From a virus: DNA of 39,116 nucleotides. The position numbers and the translations under genes were made by a program. Under the pieces are notes generated by a model. The model had not been told where the DNA came from. It saw only the letters and a list, made by a program, of their open reading frames with translations, and searched no databases. This document shows positions 13,956 to 22,217 of the stretch, piece after piece; the stretch's first letter is position 1; each line of letters opens with the position of its first letter. The stretch covers positions 1 to 39,116 of the IMG/VR virus record IMGVR_UViG_3300048813_000087. The stretch is one strand, 5' to 3'.

Positions 13956-14167
13956 ATTTGATAACCTTCTGGGTAAACAGTGCTCATTGGTTTATACTCA
14001 CTATCTTCTATTTTTCCACAACTACCACATTTTATTTTAGGAATAACTTTTCTATGAAAATATTCATCATCGTAACCTTTCAATGCTTCCTCATGAGTAC
14101 AATGAGGGCAAACAAAAATAGCCCAAAAATCGCGTCTATTTTGTGATAATTTCTCTTTAATTCTCAT
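13952..14167 (-). CDS. Zinc-ribbon small phage protein
   Basis: A 71-residue protein with FVCPHC near residue 19, EYFHRKVIPKIKCGSCGK and a C-terminal SEYKPMSTVYPEGYQ: two CxxC knuckles of a zinc ribbon. This arrangement recurs widely in phage accessory regions, with function unknown. ATGA overlaps at both sides. Confidence 0.8.
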   Translation of the reverse strand: MRIKEKLSQNRRDFWAIFVCPHCTHEEALKGYDDEYFHRKVIPKIKCGSCGKIEDSEYKPMSTVYPEGYQI

Positions 14168-14460
14168 GCTGCCTCACCCTTTCTAATCTGATTGTAATGC
14201 ATTATAAATCTTGTACAAAAACGAGCCATGTTCTCGATTGCTGCCGGATTAATTCCCTTTGTTATAATTTCCTTGTTGTTTTCACCTTCAAGACTTAGCT
14301 CATAAAATCGATACCCTATTTCACTGCGCTTAATGCTTAAATAAAACTCTTCGCCCATTAAATCGTAAACGCTCAGAGATTCTAAGGTTCTTTCATCTAA
14401 ATTGGAATCGTCTTCATCCCATGGATTTTCAACTTGTTCTTCTGTTATCCTGCACTGCAT
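14164..14460 (-). CDS. Small early protein, unknown
   Basis: I take 98 residues from the ATG at 14460, which has AAGGAG at 6 nt; the frame upstream overlaps the previous gene. It is acidic at the N-terminus and alpha/beta (FYLSIKRSEIGYRFYEL), with a C-terminal helix. No family recognised. Confidence 0.75.
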   Translation of the reverse strand: MQCRITEEQVENPWDEDDSNLDERTLESLSVYDLMGEEFYLSIKRSEIGYRFYELSLEGENNKEIITKGINPAAIENMARFCTRFIMHYNQIRKGEAA

Positions 14461-14461
14461 G

Positions 14462-14644
14462 TTACTCTCCTTGTAAGTTGTCGATAAATTCCTGGGCATG
14501 AGCACCGGCCCACATGAACGTTTCAAAGTAATTCCATCCTTTTATGAATTTTTCACCTGCATATATTCTAACGTCAAATCCAAATGTCGACTTTTCTATT
14601 GTAATATCATAACCTTTGTAGTTATACTCTGTAGTGTTATTCAT
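14462..14644 (-). CDS. 60-residue small phage protein
   Basis: A compact beta-rich protein (YKGYDITIEKSTFGFDVRIY) followed by a helix (AQEFIDNL). AAGGAG precedes the ATG. This is a common type of phage protein of unknown role. The + strand terminator at 14665-14688 lies just upstream of its start. Confidence 0.75.
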   Translation of the reverse strand: MNNTTEYNYKGYDITIEKSTFGFDVRIYAGEKFIKGWNYFETFMWAGAHAQEFIDNLQGE

Positions 14645-14664
14645 GATTCACTCCTTAAGTTGGG

Positions 14665-14688
14665 AGCCCGTTCGTAGCGGGCTTTTTT
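14665..14688 (+). terminator. Rho-independent terminator, rightward
   Basis: AGCCCG-TTCGTAG-CGGGCT followed by five more T. It points rightward although every gene from 11.9 to 15.15 kb is leftward, so it would stop antisense transcription running through from the replication operon. Confidence 0.8.
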
Positions 14689-14690
14689 AA

Positions 14691-14963
14691 TTATAAACTT
14701 TTATTTTTAGCTACTATTAAAGCATTCGCATATAAAGGATGGTCTGCAAATAATGTGACGCCGCGCCCTTGATCAAAATAATCTGTCATAGTTTCTGTTT
14801 CATTCACATAGATGTCTTTGAAAATCTTACCTAATGACCTGTCCAAGTCTTTAGCATAAATATTCACACATTCACGACCGTCTATTCGATTGCCTATCAT
14901 GTATGACACGCGATATTTAGTCTCGCCATTTGTTACGTAATATTTTTTAAATTTAATATTCAT
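14691..14963 (-). CDS. Conserved small phage protein
   Basis: This 90-residue protein has KYRVSYMIGNRIDGRECVNIYAKD and TDYFDQGRGVTLF then DHPLY, a recognisable widespread phage protein of unknown function. It is soluble. Second gene of the leftward small-gene operon. Confidence 0.8.
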   Translation of the reverse strand: MNIKFKKYYVTNGETKYRVSYMIGNRIDGRECVNIYAKDLDRSLGKIFKDIYVNETETMTDYFDQGRGVTLFADHPLYANALIVAKNKSL

Positions 14964-14981
14964 TTTATTCTCTCTTTGTTT

Positions 14982-15152
14982 TTACCAAGTGCCGCGATAA
15001 ATAGCGTCTTCAATACCATGCTTGTCTTCATATCCAAAAAATTCATCTTGAAAGAATCCATTGCAATGATACAAAGCGTATAAATCTTTTTTAACTCTTT
15101 TAACTTTATAAGTTTTAATCCCTACCGTTATGAACTTTGGCATTCTTTTCAT
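14982..15152 (-). CDS. 56-residue basic protein, first gene of operon
   Basis: MKRMPKFITVGIKTYKVKRV with many lysines, then an aromatic/acidic C-terminus. A purine-rich AGAGAGAAAAG precedes the start. It fills the gap between the operon promoter and the 90-residue gene. A second in-frame ATG lies three codons in. No family known. Confidence 0.65.
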   Translation of the reverse strand: MKRMPKFITVGIKTYKVKRVKKDLYALYHCNGFFQDEFFGYEDKHGIEDAIYRGTW

Positions 15153-15193
15153 TTTCTTTTCTCTCTGTTGTTATCGTTTGGTATGATGCTATT

Positions 15194-15219
15194 GTATCAA
15201 CATTATATTGATACGTCAA
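15194..15219 (-). promoter_or_regulatory. Leftward promoter with operator
   Basis: On the minus strand TTGACG (15214-15219), 17 nt, then TACAAT (15191-15196). The inverted repeat GTATCAA-N7-TTGATAC (15194-15214) fills the spacer and touches both boxes: a classic repressor site. It drives the small-gene operon. Confidence 0.65.
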
Positions 15220-15278
15220 TCAAATGATGTATTTATTTTCATTTATTTACTTATCCCCATACTTATTAACTGAAAATG

Positions 15279-15306
15279 TTGATAACAATACTTAATTTAT
15301 GATAAT
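15279..15306 (+). promoter_or_regulatory. Possible late promoter
   Basis: TTGATA (15279-15284), a 16-nt spacer and GATAAT (15301-15306) lie 34 nt before the first gene of the late block. Confidence 0.45.
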
Positions 15307-15339
15307 GTTGCATTATAGCTTATCTTTTTAATGTAAATT

Positions 15340-15570
15340 ATGACTGTATGTACGGCTTGTTATGGCTCCGGTGAACTTTTGGGCGTTGGTATGATTAATA
15401 TTGATTGCCATCATTGCGATGGGAAAGGCAAAAAAGAAAAGATTGAGATTGATAAGCAAAGCAAAAGTTATAAAACAGCAGTTAAAAAGATTAAAGCATT
15501 AAATAGTGATATCTCTGATGACAAAGCGCATGAGATATTTGAAGATGAATTTAATAAAATAGCGAGTTGA
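15340..15570 (+). CDS. DnaJ-type zinc-finger small protein
   Basis: A 76-residue protein with two C-x2-C-x-G-x-G knuckles (CTACYGSG near residue 4 and CHHCDGKG near residue 23), as in the DnaJ cysteine-rich domain, and a lysine-rich helical tail. Single-hairpin versions of this fold are frequent in phages just before the terminase genes. There is no good ribosome site. Its stop overlaps the terminase small-subunit start. A role in packaging or protein folding is conjecture. Confidence 0.8.
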   Translation: MTVCTACYGSGELLGVGMINIDCHHCDGKGKKEKIEIDKQSKSYKTAVKKIKALNSDISDDKAHEIFEDEFNKIAS

Positions 15571-16034
15571 GCGTGGCTGGCGGAAGACCTACAATATACA
15601 GCTCTGAATTAGCAAATAAAATATGCGAAATAATCGCTACTCATCCGTTCGGGATTAGAAAATTATGTAGCATGTTTTCAGAATTTCCCGAGTATACAAC
15701 TATCTTCGCATGGAAGCATAAATTTGATGAGTTTTCCAACCTGTACACTAAAGCTAAGCAATCACAAGTCGAGCTTTTAGTTGACGAAACCCTTGATATT
15801 GCTGACGAAACTTCAAATGACACGATAATAAATGCATCGGGAAATGAGGTTTGCAATAGCGAATATGTCAATCGCTCTCGACTCAGAATTGAGACAAGAA
15901 AATGGATCGCTTGCAAGCTTGCACCAAAAATATATGGCGATAGAGTCATTAACGAAGTTATTGACAACACAATTTCCGAACAAGCAAAAGCCCAAAAATC
16001 TGCATTAGACGAGGCAAACAAAAAGGACTTTTAA
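15567..16034 (+). CDS. terS: Terminase small subunit
   Basis: A 155-residue protein with GGRPTIYSSELANKICE at the start, a helix-turn-helix (IRKLCSMF...YTTIFAWKHK), DETLDIADE, and SRLRIETRKWIACKLAPKIYG at the end, the standard pattern of phage small terminases that recognise packaging sites and oligomerise into a ring. The start is TTG overlapping the previous stop (TTGA), or the GTG two codons on (15573). It is separated from the large subunit by four small genes. Confidence 0.9.
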   Translation: MSVAGGRPTIYSSELANKICEIIATHPFGIRKLCSMFSEFPEYTTIFAWKHKFDEFSNLYTKAKQSQVELLVDETLDIADETSNDTIINASGNEVCNSEYVNRSRLRIETRKWIACKLAPKIYGDRVINEVIDNTISEQAKAQKSALDEANKKDF

Positions 16035-16237
16035 TGATTTTACAACTCAATCCAGCTATCCCTGTTACAACACCAAAAGGCTCAGCTCTTGCACATTTTT
16101 TAATTGATTACGGTCAAGAATCTCATTTATATTGGGTATGTTTTCAGGACGATACGGGCGAATGTTGGACATATGCAAACCCTGAAGTACGAGCACAGAA
16201 AAATATAAGCTTGGGAAGATTAATAAATGCAAATTGA
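16034..16237 (+). CDS. Conserved small protein in the packaging region
   Basis: The 67 residues contain PVTTPKGSALAHFLIDYG, then WVCFQDDTGECWTYANPEVRAQKN, a pattern that I recognise from many phage genomes near the terminase. Beta-rich; function unknown. TAATG overlap with the terminase small subunit. Confidence 0.85.
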   Translation: MILQLNPAIPVTTPKGSALAHFLIDYGQESHLYWVCFQDDTGECWTYANPEVRAQKNISLGRLINAN

Positions 16238-16400
16238 ATTACCTGATGCAAAGAAAATACTTGCCTCGAATCATATTACTTTAGATAAAAATATGACAGA
16301 AGAACGTCTCTCCACTCTTATCGAAGCTCTTGTAAATACAGATGTTGCGCAATCTGAAAAACAACTTGCTATTTATATTATAATTGCAGAGATTGAATGA
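16227..16400 (+). CDS. 57-residue helical protein
   Basis: MQIELPDAKKILASNHITLD then helices. Overlaps the previous gene by 11 nt; GGGAAG lies upstream, and its stop directly abuts the next ATG. No motif recognised. Confidence 0.7.
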   Translation: MQIELPDAKKILASNHITLDKNMTEERLSTLIEALVNTDVAQSEKQLAIYIIIAEIE

Positions 16401-16619
16401 ATGATATTATTTGAAGATAAATTTATTTCTATTAAAGTTCAAAAAAATCATGAATATAGATTGGAAAATGGGCTGCCAACCGAAGAATATTTGCGTTTAT
16501 TAAAATTACAAATTGATGCTCATTGTCAATCTATAAATAATAGATTATTTTCTATTTTATCTTCTTTGCCTGAAAATGATGTTAAATTTTATTACAAATT
16601 AGAGCGATCAGATGAATGA
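16401..16619 (+). CDS. 72-residue small protein
   Basis: A charged alpha-helical protein (PTEEYLRLLKLQIDAHCQSIN). ATGA overlap with the next gene. Unknown family; very AT-rich codon choice compared with the structural genes. Confidence 0.7.
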   Translation: MILFEDKFISIKVQKNHEYRLENGLPTEEYLRLLKLQIDAHCQSINNRLFSILSSLPENDVKFYYKLERSDE

Positions 16620-16888
16620 ATAATACAGGCAAAAATTTTATAGATGATTTAATATTTTTTTCGTTAAGATTTATTATTGACTCACCAAAACACTCTGATG
16701 TTATGAGAGTTTTTCACGGTGCATTAGTATATTATGCTCCGAAATTAAGTAAAAAAACTTTAGATCATTTAAGACTTAATATTACATCTCATCTATGTAT
16801 TTATAATGGATATGATTATAATTTGAATTTATTTTGGAACTTTGTTGAATTAATTGACGAGCAATTAAAAAAGTTTGAAAATGAATGA
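16616..16888 (+). CDS. 90-residue small protein
   Basis: An alpha-helical protein with hydrophobic patches (FIDDLIFFSLRFII) but no clear membrane anchor. Joined to the terminase by the ATGAATGA overlap also seen in the small-gene operon. Unknown function; AT-rich, possibly acquired. Confidence 0.7.
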   Translation: MNNTGKNFIDDLIFFSLRFIIDSPKHSDVMRVFHGALVYYAPKLSKKTLDHLRLNITSHLCIYNGYDYNLNLFWNFVELIDEQLKKFENE

Positions 16889-18416
16889 CAAGGATATCAT
16901 AGCCTCTCAACTTCGCGGTTCAATGCTTGATTTCACACGTTTTTTTTATCCATTATTAACTGGAAGGGATTTTATTATATCTCACCCTTTGGGTCGCGAA
17001 TCTCATCATATCACTGTAGCTCGCTCCCTTACCCAAGCCTCAAGACTTGAAATACCTAATCATCGTTTACTCATTAATATAAGCCCCGGTAGTGGAAAAT
17101 CTACCTTACTTAGTATGTGGGTTGCATGGTGTCTCGCATCTTATCCTGATTCACGATTTCTGTACTTATCTTATAGCAAAGTACTCGCAGCAAAACACAC
17201 TGAAACTATTAAACGCTTACTGCAATTGCCGATGTATAAGTATTTGTTTGACGTGCATATAAGGCATGACTCTAAAGCAAAGGACTCTTGGCAAACGACT
17301 GCTGGCGGACAATGCAGTGCCCATGGTTCAAGCGGAAGTATCACAGGGTTTGATGCAGGCTTACCGGGAGAGAATCGCATGTCTGGGGCTTTAATCATGG
17401 ATGACATGCATAAACCCGATGAGGTGCATTCGGACACGATTAGAACATCAGTTATTGAAAACTATAGAGAAACAATACAACAACGTGCGCGTGGGTTGAA
17501 TGTGCCGATGATATTTCTTGGCCAGCGATTACATGAGGACGATTTAGCTGCTTATTTGATAGCTGGTCAAGATGGGTATCAATGGCATAAGGTCATTTTG
17601 AAGAGTCTTGACGAAGCTGGGAATGCAATGTATCCCGAGGTTAACAGTCTTGAGTCACTGCGCATCAAGCAAGAGCGCGACCCTTATGTGTTTGCGTCTC
17701 AGTATCAACAAAATCCAATACCTGCTGGTGGTGCATTATTCAAACCTGAATGGTTTGTAATGCTCGATGAAGAACCTGAAATCTTATTTAGTTTTATTGT
17801 TGGAGACACTGCGGAGACTGCAAAAAGTTATAACGATGCTACTGTATTTAGCTTTTTCGGGATTTATGAAATTGAATCTTATGGTATTAAAACTGGTCAA
17901 TATGGAATACATTGGATTGATTGCCATGAATGCCGAGTAGAGCCTAAGGATTTAAAGCCTACATTTTTGGAGTTTTGGCAATCTTGTATGAGATATAAAA
18001 AGCCTCCGCAATTGGTGGCGATTGAAAAAAAGTCTACAGGCGGAACATTGTTAAGTTTGCTTGATGAGATACGCACGGCTAAACTTTTAGATATTCCGCG
18101 CAATGCATCGACTGGCAACAAAACAAAACGTTTTCTTGATACACAACCTTACATTGCCGAAAGACGCGTTTCTTTTCCCTCTATGGGAAGACATGTTAAG
18201 TTATGTTTAGATCATATGTCCAAGATCACCGCGAATGATACGCACCGCTGGGATGATATTGCGGATACATGTGCGGATGCTGTTAAGCTTGCATTAATTG
18301 ACAAAACACTTGTGAGTATGCTGAATATAAACGACCAACAATATGTGGATATCGCTAAGTCTGTATTTGGTGATAATGCTAGGATAGCAAGATTGCGTAA
18401 AGCTGCATACAAATAA
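16881..18416 (+). CDS. terL: Terminase large subunit
   Basis: A 511-residue packaging motor. Walker A SPGSGKST at 68-75, Walker B ALIMDDMH with D174-D175, then a coupling region. The C-terminal RNase H-like nuclease has D309 (VGDTAET), IEKKSTGG and a final RWDDIADT acid pair (D458-D459). It translocates DNA into the prohead through the portal and makes the packaging cuts. The ATG at 16881 is used: it forms the 8-nt overlap with the upstream gene. Confidence 0.97.
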   Translation: MNDKDIIASQLRGSMLDFTRFFYPLLTGRDFIISHPLGRESHHITVARSLTQASRLEIPNHRLLINISPGSGKSTLLSMWVAWCLASYPDSRFLYLSYSKVLAAKHTETIKRLLQLPMYKYLFDVHIRHDSKAKDSWQTTAGGQCSAHGSSGSITGFDAGLPGENRMSGALIMDDMHKPDEVHSDTIRTSVIENYRETIQQRARGLNVPMIFLGQRLHEDDLAAYLIAGQDGYQWHKVILKSLDEAGNAMYPEVNSLESLRIKQERDPYVFASQYQQNPIPAGGALFKPEWFVMLDEEPEILFSFIVGDTAETAKSYNDATVFSFFGIYEIESYGIKTGQYGIHWIDCHECRVEPKDLKPTFLEFWQSCMRYKKPPQLVAIEKKSTGGTLLSLLDEIRTAKLLDIPRNASTGNKTKRFLDTQPYIAERRVSFPSMGRHVKLCLDHMSKITANDTHRWDDIADTCADAVKLALIDKTLVSMLNINDQQYVDIAKSVFGDNARIARLRKAAYK

Positions 18417-18548
18417 TACATGAGTTGTTTACAACATAAAATAACGTACAATTAAATGATTTTTAAAGTAAAATATAAAGTATAAACAGATTTTTGCTTA
18501 TATAATAACAATTATAAGCTTTATATATTAATATATTATTATTATAGC

Positions 18549-18570
18549 GTAACAAGGATGTTACACAATG
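18549..18570 (+). promoter_or_regulatory. Ribosome site in a hairpin loop (portal)
   Basis: GTAAC-AAGGAT-GTTAC places the ribosome site exactly in the loop of a 5-bp stem 3 nt before the portal ATG. The same arrangement stands before the gp7-like gene (29511-29526). The rest of 18417-18548 is AT-rich without a gene. Confidence 0.55.
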
Positions 18571-20664
18571 CGGACTTATCCAAAACCAAGTACCGAACTC
18601 GATCTAATAAAAAAAAATATTCGCGTATCTCATGAATATTTCAAGCCCAACTATGACAGATACAACGAATTTCGAAAGTTCATATTTGATACATCATTAT
18701 CGAGTGATGATGTAACGCTTTTAGAAACTCTTGGTAAACCTCAACTTGAATTCAACGTCATCGAAGCATATATGTCACGTCTACTCGGGGAATTTAGTAA
18801 ACAAGAGCCTGATATTGAGGTTAATAGTGATGACGAAAAGGCCATTGATGCACTCACTGTTAAAGTAGTTCAGCAACATCTTCGTCATGTACTGCTAGAC
18901 ACAAAAAATCAACACACACGCTATGAGGTTTATAAAGACTTATTATCTGGTGGATTTAGCGTGCTTGAAGTTAAGACAGATTATCAAAATTCAATGTCAA
19001 TGAAGCAAGAAATCACAATTACTCGATGTTTTGATCCAACACTTTGCGGATTCGATAGCCTAGCGCGCATGTCACACAAAGGTGATGGGCGTTTTTGTTA
19101 TGCGCTTTCTCCCATGGCTAAAGAAGATTTCATGGAGGCTTATCCTGATATCCCTGTCGGTGACATATCTTTTAGACGCGATTTTGCAGGATTTAACTGG
19201 TCATATCTAAATGACAATACAGAAATAATTTTGGTTGCTGATTATTATAAAAAAGTTAAAAAAGAAAAAATGATTTGCGAACTTGCGGATGGTCGCGTTA
19301 TGACTACAAAACAATATCGTAAATTAGTTAATGAGTGGGATGATATTACGATGCCCCCGGCAATTGTTGGTAAACCACGCAAAACCATGATTGAACAGAT
19401 TGAGAGATATCGAATGATTGAGAATCAAATTCTTGAGCATGAGGTAACGGACTATACACATTTGCCATTGATTTTTGTGGATGGAAATAGTGCTATGATT
19501 AAAACGCCTAAGAATGGCAATGTCAGACAAGTAACGCGACCTTATTTCTATCATGCAAAATCTGCGCAACGCCTGAAAAACTTTGCTGGTATCTGCTGGG
19601 CTAATGAGATAGAGAATACCGTTCAACATAAGTTCATGGTTGCTAAAGAAGCATTACCTAAAGAAGAATTATATTTAGAGGCGTATAAAGACGTCCAGAA
19701 AGCGTCTGTGCTTGTCTACAACTCAATGTATGAGGGAAATCCAGACCAACCCATCAATAACCCTTTGCGTGAAGTACAGCGCGTTCCAATGCCTCCTGAG
19801 ATATCAGGGGCATTTACTGCATGTGATTCTTTAATGCAAAATATACTTGGAAGTTATGATGCATCTTTAGGAATAAATAATAATCAATTATCAGGGATTG
19901 CTATGATTGAAGGAGCGACGCAATCCAATGCTGCTGCAATGCCTTATGTAGTTGGGTTTTGTCAGGGTTTAAGTCGCGCTGCGGAAATCTATGTTGATTT
20001 GATGCCTAAGTACTTTAAAACACCTCGTACACTCCCAATTTTGGATGATGAAGGTAAAAGGCAATATGTGATGATTAACCAGCCTGAAGGTATGGAGATG
20101 GACTTTAACACGAATGCTTTAAATGTTGTGGTTAAAGCTGGGGCAAGCTTCCAAGTTCAAAAATCTCGTACTATTATGATGGTTAAAGAGATGATGGGAA
20201 TGTCACCGATATTTGCACAGTTCATTGCTGAAAAGGGTTTGAATTTTGTTCTTGATAATATGGAAGGCAAAGGAATTGAAGAGCTTAAAGGATTAGTTGA
20301 AGAATGGACTAAAGAGATGGAAGAGCAGAAAAAGCAAGCTCAACAACAGCAACAGCAAAATCCCGCAGCGATTAAAGCGCAAATTGATATGGCTAAATTG
20401 GAGCATCAAAAACAAAAAGATAGCGCAATGATTCAATTAGACATGAAGAAGTTGGAGGCCGATCAACAAAAACTAATGGTTGATATGCGCATAAGTCAAG
20501 ACCAGTCTGCGGTAGGGTTAGTAAAAGCTCAAACAGAGCGCTTTGCAAAACAGGTTGATTTAGAAATTAAGAAGCATGACATGCGACATAGACATCTTAA
20601 AGAAGCTTTAGAAACACACCATAAAATTAAACAAGGACATAAAGAACATGCTGGAAGACATTGA
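18568..20664 (+). CDS. P22-type portal protein
   Basis: A 698-residue protein, close in length to P22 gp1 (725). It has an N-terminal core, a GVGDISFRRDF-like wing region, LGSYDASLGINNNQLSG around residue 430, and a long C-terminal helical barrel segment rich in Q, K and E (about 575-698, with a run of glutamines). It forms the dodecameric portal ring through which DNA enters and leaves, contacting TerL and gp4. A long coiled barrel is a P22 trait. Confidence 0.95.
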   Translation: MRTYPKPSTELDLIKKNIRVSHEYFKPNYDRYNEFRKFIFDTSLSSDDVTLLETLGKPQLEFNVIEAYMSRLLGEFSKQEPDIEVNSDDEKAIDALTVKVVQQHLRHVLLDTKNQHTRYEVYKDLLSGGFSVLEVKTDYQNSMSMKQEITITRCFDPTLCGFDSLARMSHKGDGRFCYALSPMAKEDFMEAYPDIPVGDISFRRDFAGFNWSYLNDNTEIILVADYYKKVKKEKMICELADGRVMTTKQYRKLVNEWDDITMPPAIVGKPRKTMIEQIERYRMIENQILEHEVTDYTHLPLIFVDGNSAMIKTPKNGNVRQVTRPYFYHAKSAQRLKNFAGICWANEIENTVQHKFMVAKEALPKEELYLEAYKDVQKASVLVYNSMYEGNPDQPINNPLREVQRVPMPPEISGAFTACDSLMQNILGSYDASLGINNNQLSGIAMIEGATQSNAAAMPYVVGFCQGLSRAAEIYVDLMPKYFKTPRTLPILDDEGKRQYVMINQPEGMEMDFNTNALNVVVKAGASFQVQKSRTIMMVKEMMGMSPIFAQFIAEKGLNFVLDNMEGKGIEELKGLVEEWTKEMEEQKKQAQQQQQQNPAAIKAQIDMAKLEHQKQKDSAMIQLDMKKLEADQQKLMVDMRISQDQSAVGLVKAQTERFAKQVDLEIKKHDMRHRHLKEALETHHKIKQGHKEHAGRH

Positions 20665-20824
20665 TTTTATTGATAGAGAAATTGATTTTTCAATTGATAA
20701 ATTTCTACAAGGATTTGCCCATGATGAACCAAGAGATTTAGATAGTTATATAACGGGCGGTGGAAAGGAGTATTGTAAACTTGGATTGATTAAGCGTAAT
20801 TTAGAGATTAAGGATAAAAAATGA
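20648..20824 (+). CDS. 58-residue acidic protein after portal
   Basis: Starts inside the portal's 3' end (17-nt overlap). It has IDFIDREIDFSIDKFLQGFA, then a GGGKEYC stretch. Small proteins in this position are common in podoviruses; function unknown. The stop overlaps the next ATG as ATGA. Confidence 0.7.
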   Translation: MLEDIDFIDREIDFSIDKFLQGFAHDEPRDLDSYITGGGKEYCKLGLIKRNLEIKDKK

Positions 20825-21000
20825 ATAAAAAAGTAACATGGAATGATTTATTCAGTGCGACAAGTCAAGAGCTTAAAAAGACGTATAAATTAAATGATGG
20901 TCAACTTGAGATGCAAGTGCGTAAACATTGGGATGGTGCGAATACGGCAGAGCGGAGAAAGTTGTATGAAGACGTTTATAGCAGTAAAAACAAAAAATAA
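20821..21000 (+). CDS. 59-residue small protein
   Basis: MNKKVTWNDLFSATSQELKKTY, helical and basic with a tryptophan pair. ATGA-coupled to the preceding gene. Family not recognised. Confidence 0.7.
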   Translation: MNKKVTWNDLFSATSQELKKTYKLNDGQLEMQVRKHWDGANTAERRKLYEDVYSSKNKK

Positions 21001-21009
21001 TAAAATCAA

Positions 21010-21037
21010 TTGCACAACACTTTGTATGTGCTAAAAT
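21010..21037 (+). promoter_or_regulatory. Possible internal late promoter
   Basis: TTGCAC, 16 nt, TAAAAT. A GCACA/TGTGC inverted repeat overlaps the spacer. It stands 35 nt before the basic-protein gene. Confidence 0.4.
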
Positions 21038-21071
21038 TTTCTTGTAGCATGAATTAACATGGAAGATACCA

Positions 21072-21284
21072 ATGCGAGCTGCTCCATACGATAACAGGGA
21101 AGAAAAAACAACCAAGAAAGCTATTGCTGGAACAGAAAAAGGCGTTAAGCCTGTGGCAAAAGATACCAATAAAACAAGACGTAAAGAAACACGAAAACGC
21201 AAAGTAGGTGAAACAGTTGCGAGCGTTAAGCCTAAGTCAAATTTGAAAAAAGATATGAAGAAATCTATGCGTGGCGACTGCTAA
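21072..21284 (+). CDS. Highly basic 70-residue protein
   Basis: Almost one third lysine/arginine, with repeats of G-x-x-VKP(V/K) and TRRKETRKRK; probably disordered and nucleic-acid-binding, possibly virion-associated. GGAAGA upstream. It shares a TAATG overlap with the ten-codon stub of the next gene. Confidence 0.75.
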   Translation: MRAAPYDNREEKTTKKAIAGTEKGVKPVAKDTNKTRRKETRKRKVGETVASVKPKSNLKKDMKKSMRGDC

Positions 21285-21316
21285 TGGCTGAAAAATGGAT
21301 TGCTGGAGCAACTTAA
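21284..21316 (+). pseudogene. Interrupted 5' end of the MAxxWI gene
   Basis: Ten codons, MAEKWIAGAT, start at a TAATG overlap and end at TAA. They match the N-terminus of the gene at 21851 (MATNWIQKAI). This is the original gene start, left behind when the HNH endonuclease gene was inserted. Confidence 0.7.
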
Positions 21317-21342
21317 GATATACTTATCATTTTGGATGATTT

Positions 21343-21885
21343 ATGTATATCGGGCGTGGAAACGGTAAAGTTAAAAAAATTTGTTTGCAATGCAATAAAG
21401 AATTTGAATCTAGACATGATAGGCCTGGTAAATTTTGTTCGAGAATTTGTGGCGGTAAAAATAAAATTCAACCATCCTTTAAGAAATTAATGATTTGTCA
21501 GGAATGTTCTAAAGAATATTTAGTCAAACGTTATATGTTGGATACTACCAAATATTGCTCTAGAGTTTGCAGGCAAAAAAATATGCCGAGTGGAGAGTCT
21601 CATCCTAGATGGAATGGCGGAATTTCCGAAAGACCTCACTCGGCTAGAAAAGGAATTTTGCAATTATTGAAAACTATCAAGGCATGTCAAAAATGCGGTA
21701 GCAGTATTCGATTGCAAGGCCACCATATTATTGGATATGCTGAAAGACCTGATCTGGCAAATGAACTTTCAAATATAGTTATTTTGTGTCAGTTATGTCA
21801 TTCTCAAGAACATCCTAAATATGCTAATTTAATTTTAAAAGGCGGTGTTTATGGCAACAAATTGGATACAGAAAGCAATTCCTGA
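21343..21885 (+). CDS. HNH homing endonuclease with zinc ribbons and NUMOD3
   Basis: A 180-residue protein. Two zinc knuckle units (C14-C17 with C32-C36; C52-C55 with C72-C76) lead to SGESHPRWNGG (83-93), a NUMOD3-like DNA-binding motif. The HNH nuclease follows, with CQKCG at 115-119, H127-H128, and CQLCHSQEHP from 149. It lies inside the small conserved gene whose stub is at 21284-21316 and whose restarted copy begins within its 3' end at 21851. It would cleave the uninterrupted allele in co-infecting phages. Confidence 0.9.
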   Translation: MYIGRGNGKVKKICLQCNKEFESRHDRPGKFCSRICGGKNKIQPSFKKLMICQECSKEYLVKRYMLDTTKYCSRVCRQKNMPSGESHPRWNGGISERPHSARKGILQLLKTIKACQKCGSSIRLQGHHIIGYAERPDLANELSNIVILCQLCHSQEHPKYANLILKGGVYGNKLDTESNS

Positions 21886-22039
21886 ATCTTCTAGGGGAGC
21901 GCTACATCGAAAACTTGGTGTTCCTGCGGGAGAAAAGATACCAGCTAAGAAAATGGCAAAAGCAGCGCATAGCAAATCACCCAAAATCCGTAAAGAAGTA
22001 GCTCTTGCAAAGACATTATCGAAACTCAGAAAAAAATAA
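21851..22039 (+). CDS. MATNWI-family small conserved protein
   Basis: A 62-residue basic protein: MATNWIQKAI, RGALHRKLGVPAGEKIPAKK, then an AKTLSKLRKK tail. I recognise this as a frequent small protein of phage head regions (WI...GALH..LGVP.G..IP), perhaps virion- or DNA-associated. The start at 21851 follows AGGCGG and overlaps the HNH gene. The ten-codon stub at 21284 is the displaced older start. Confidence 0.85.
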   Translation: MATNWIQKAIPESSRGALHRKLGVPAGEKIPAKKMAKAAHSKSPKIRKEVALAKTLSKLRKK

Positions 22040-22048
22040 GGGAATATT

Positions 22049-22216
22049 ATGTCATTATCTACAATTATATCAAGTAAATTAATCACAATACTCGAAGAAG
22101 AAATTATTAAATATGCGCCTGAAATACAAGATGCAGCTCTTGCGGAATTAAAAGTTTTGCTTGGCAAGCTTATAGAAAAAGTAGAATCAATTGGAACATC
22201 TAAAACTGGAGCTTAG
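22049..22216 (+). CDS. 55-residue helical protein
   Basis: A short amphipathic helical protein (LITILEEEIIKYAPEIQDAALAEL), likely oligomeric. AAGGGAA is 7 nt upstream. Lies between two small virion-region genes; function unknown. Confidence 0.7.
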   Translation: MSLSTIISSKLITILEEEIIKYAPEIQDAALAELKVLLGKLIEKVESIGTSKTGA

Positions 22217-22217
22217 T

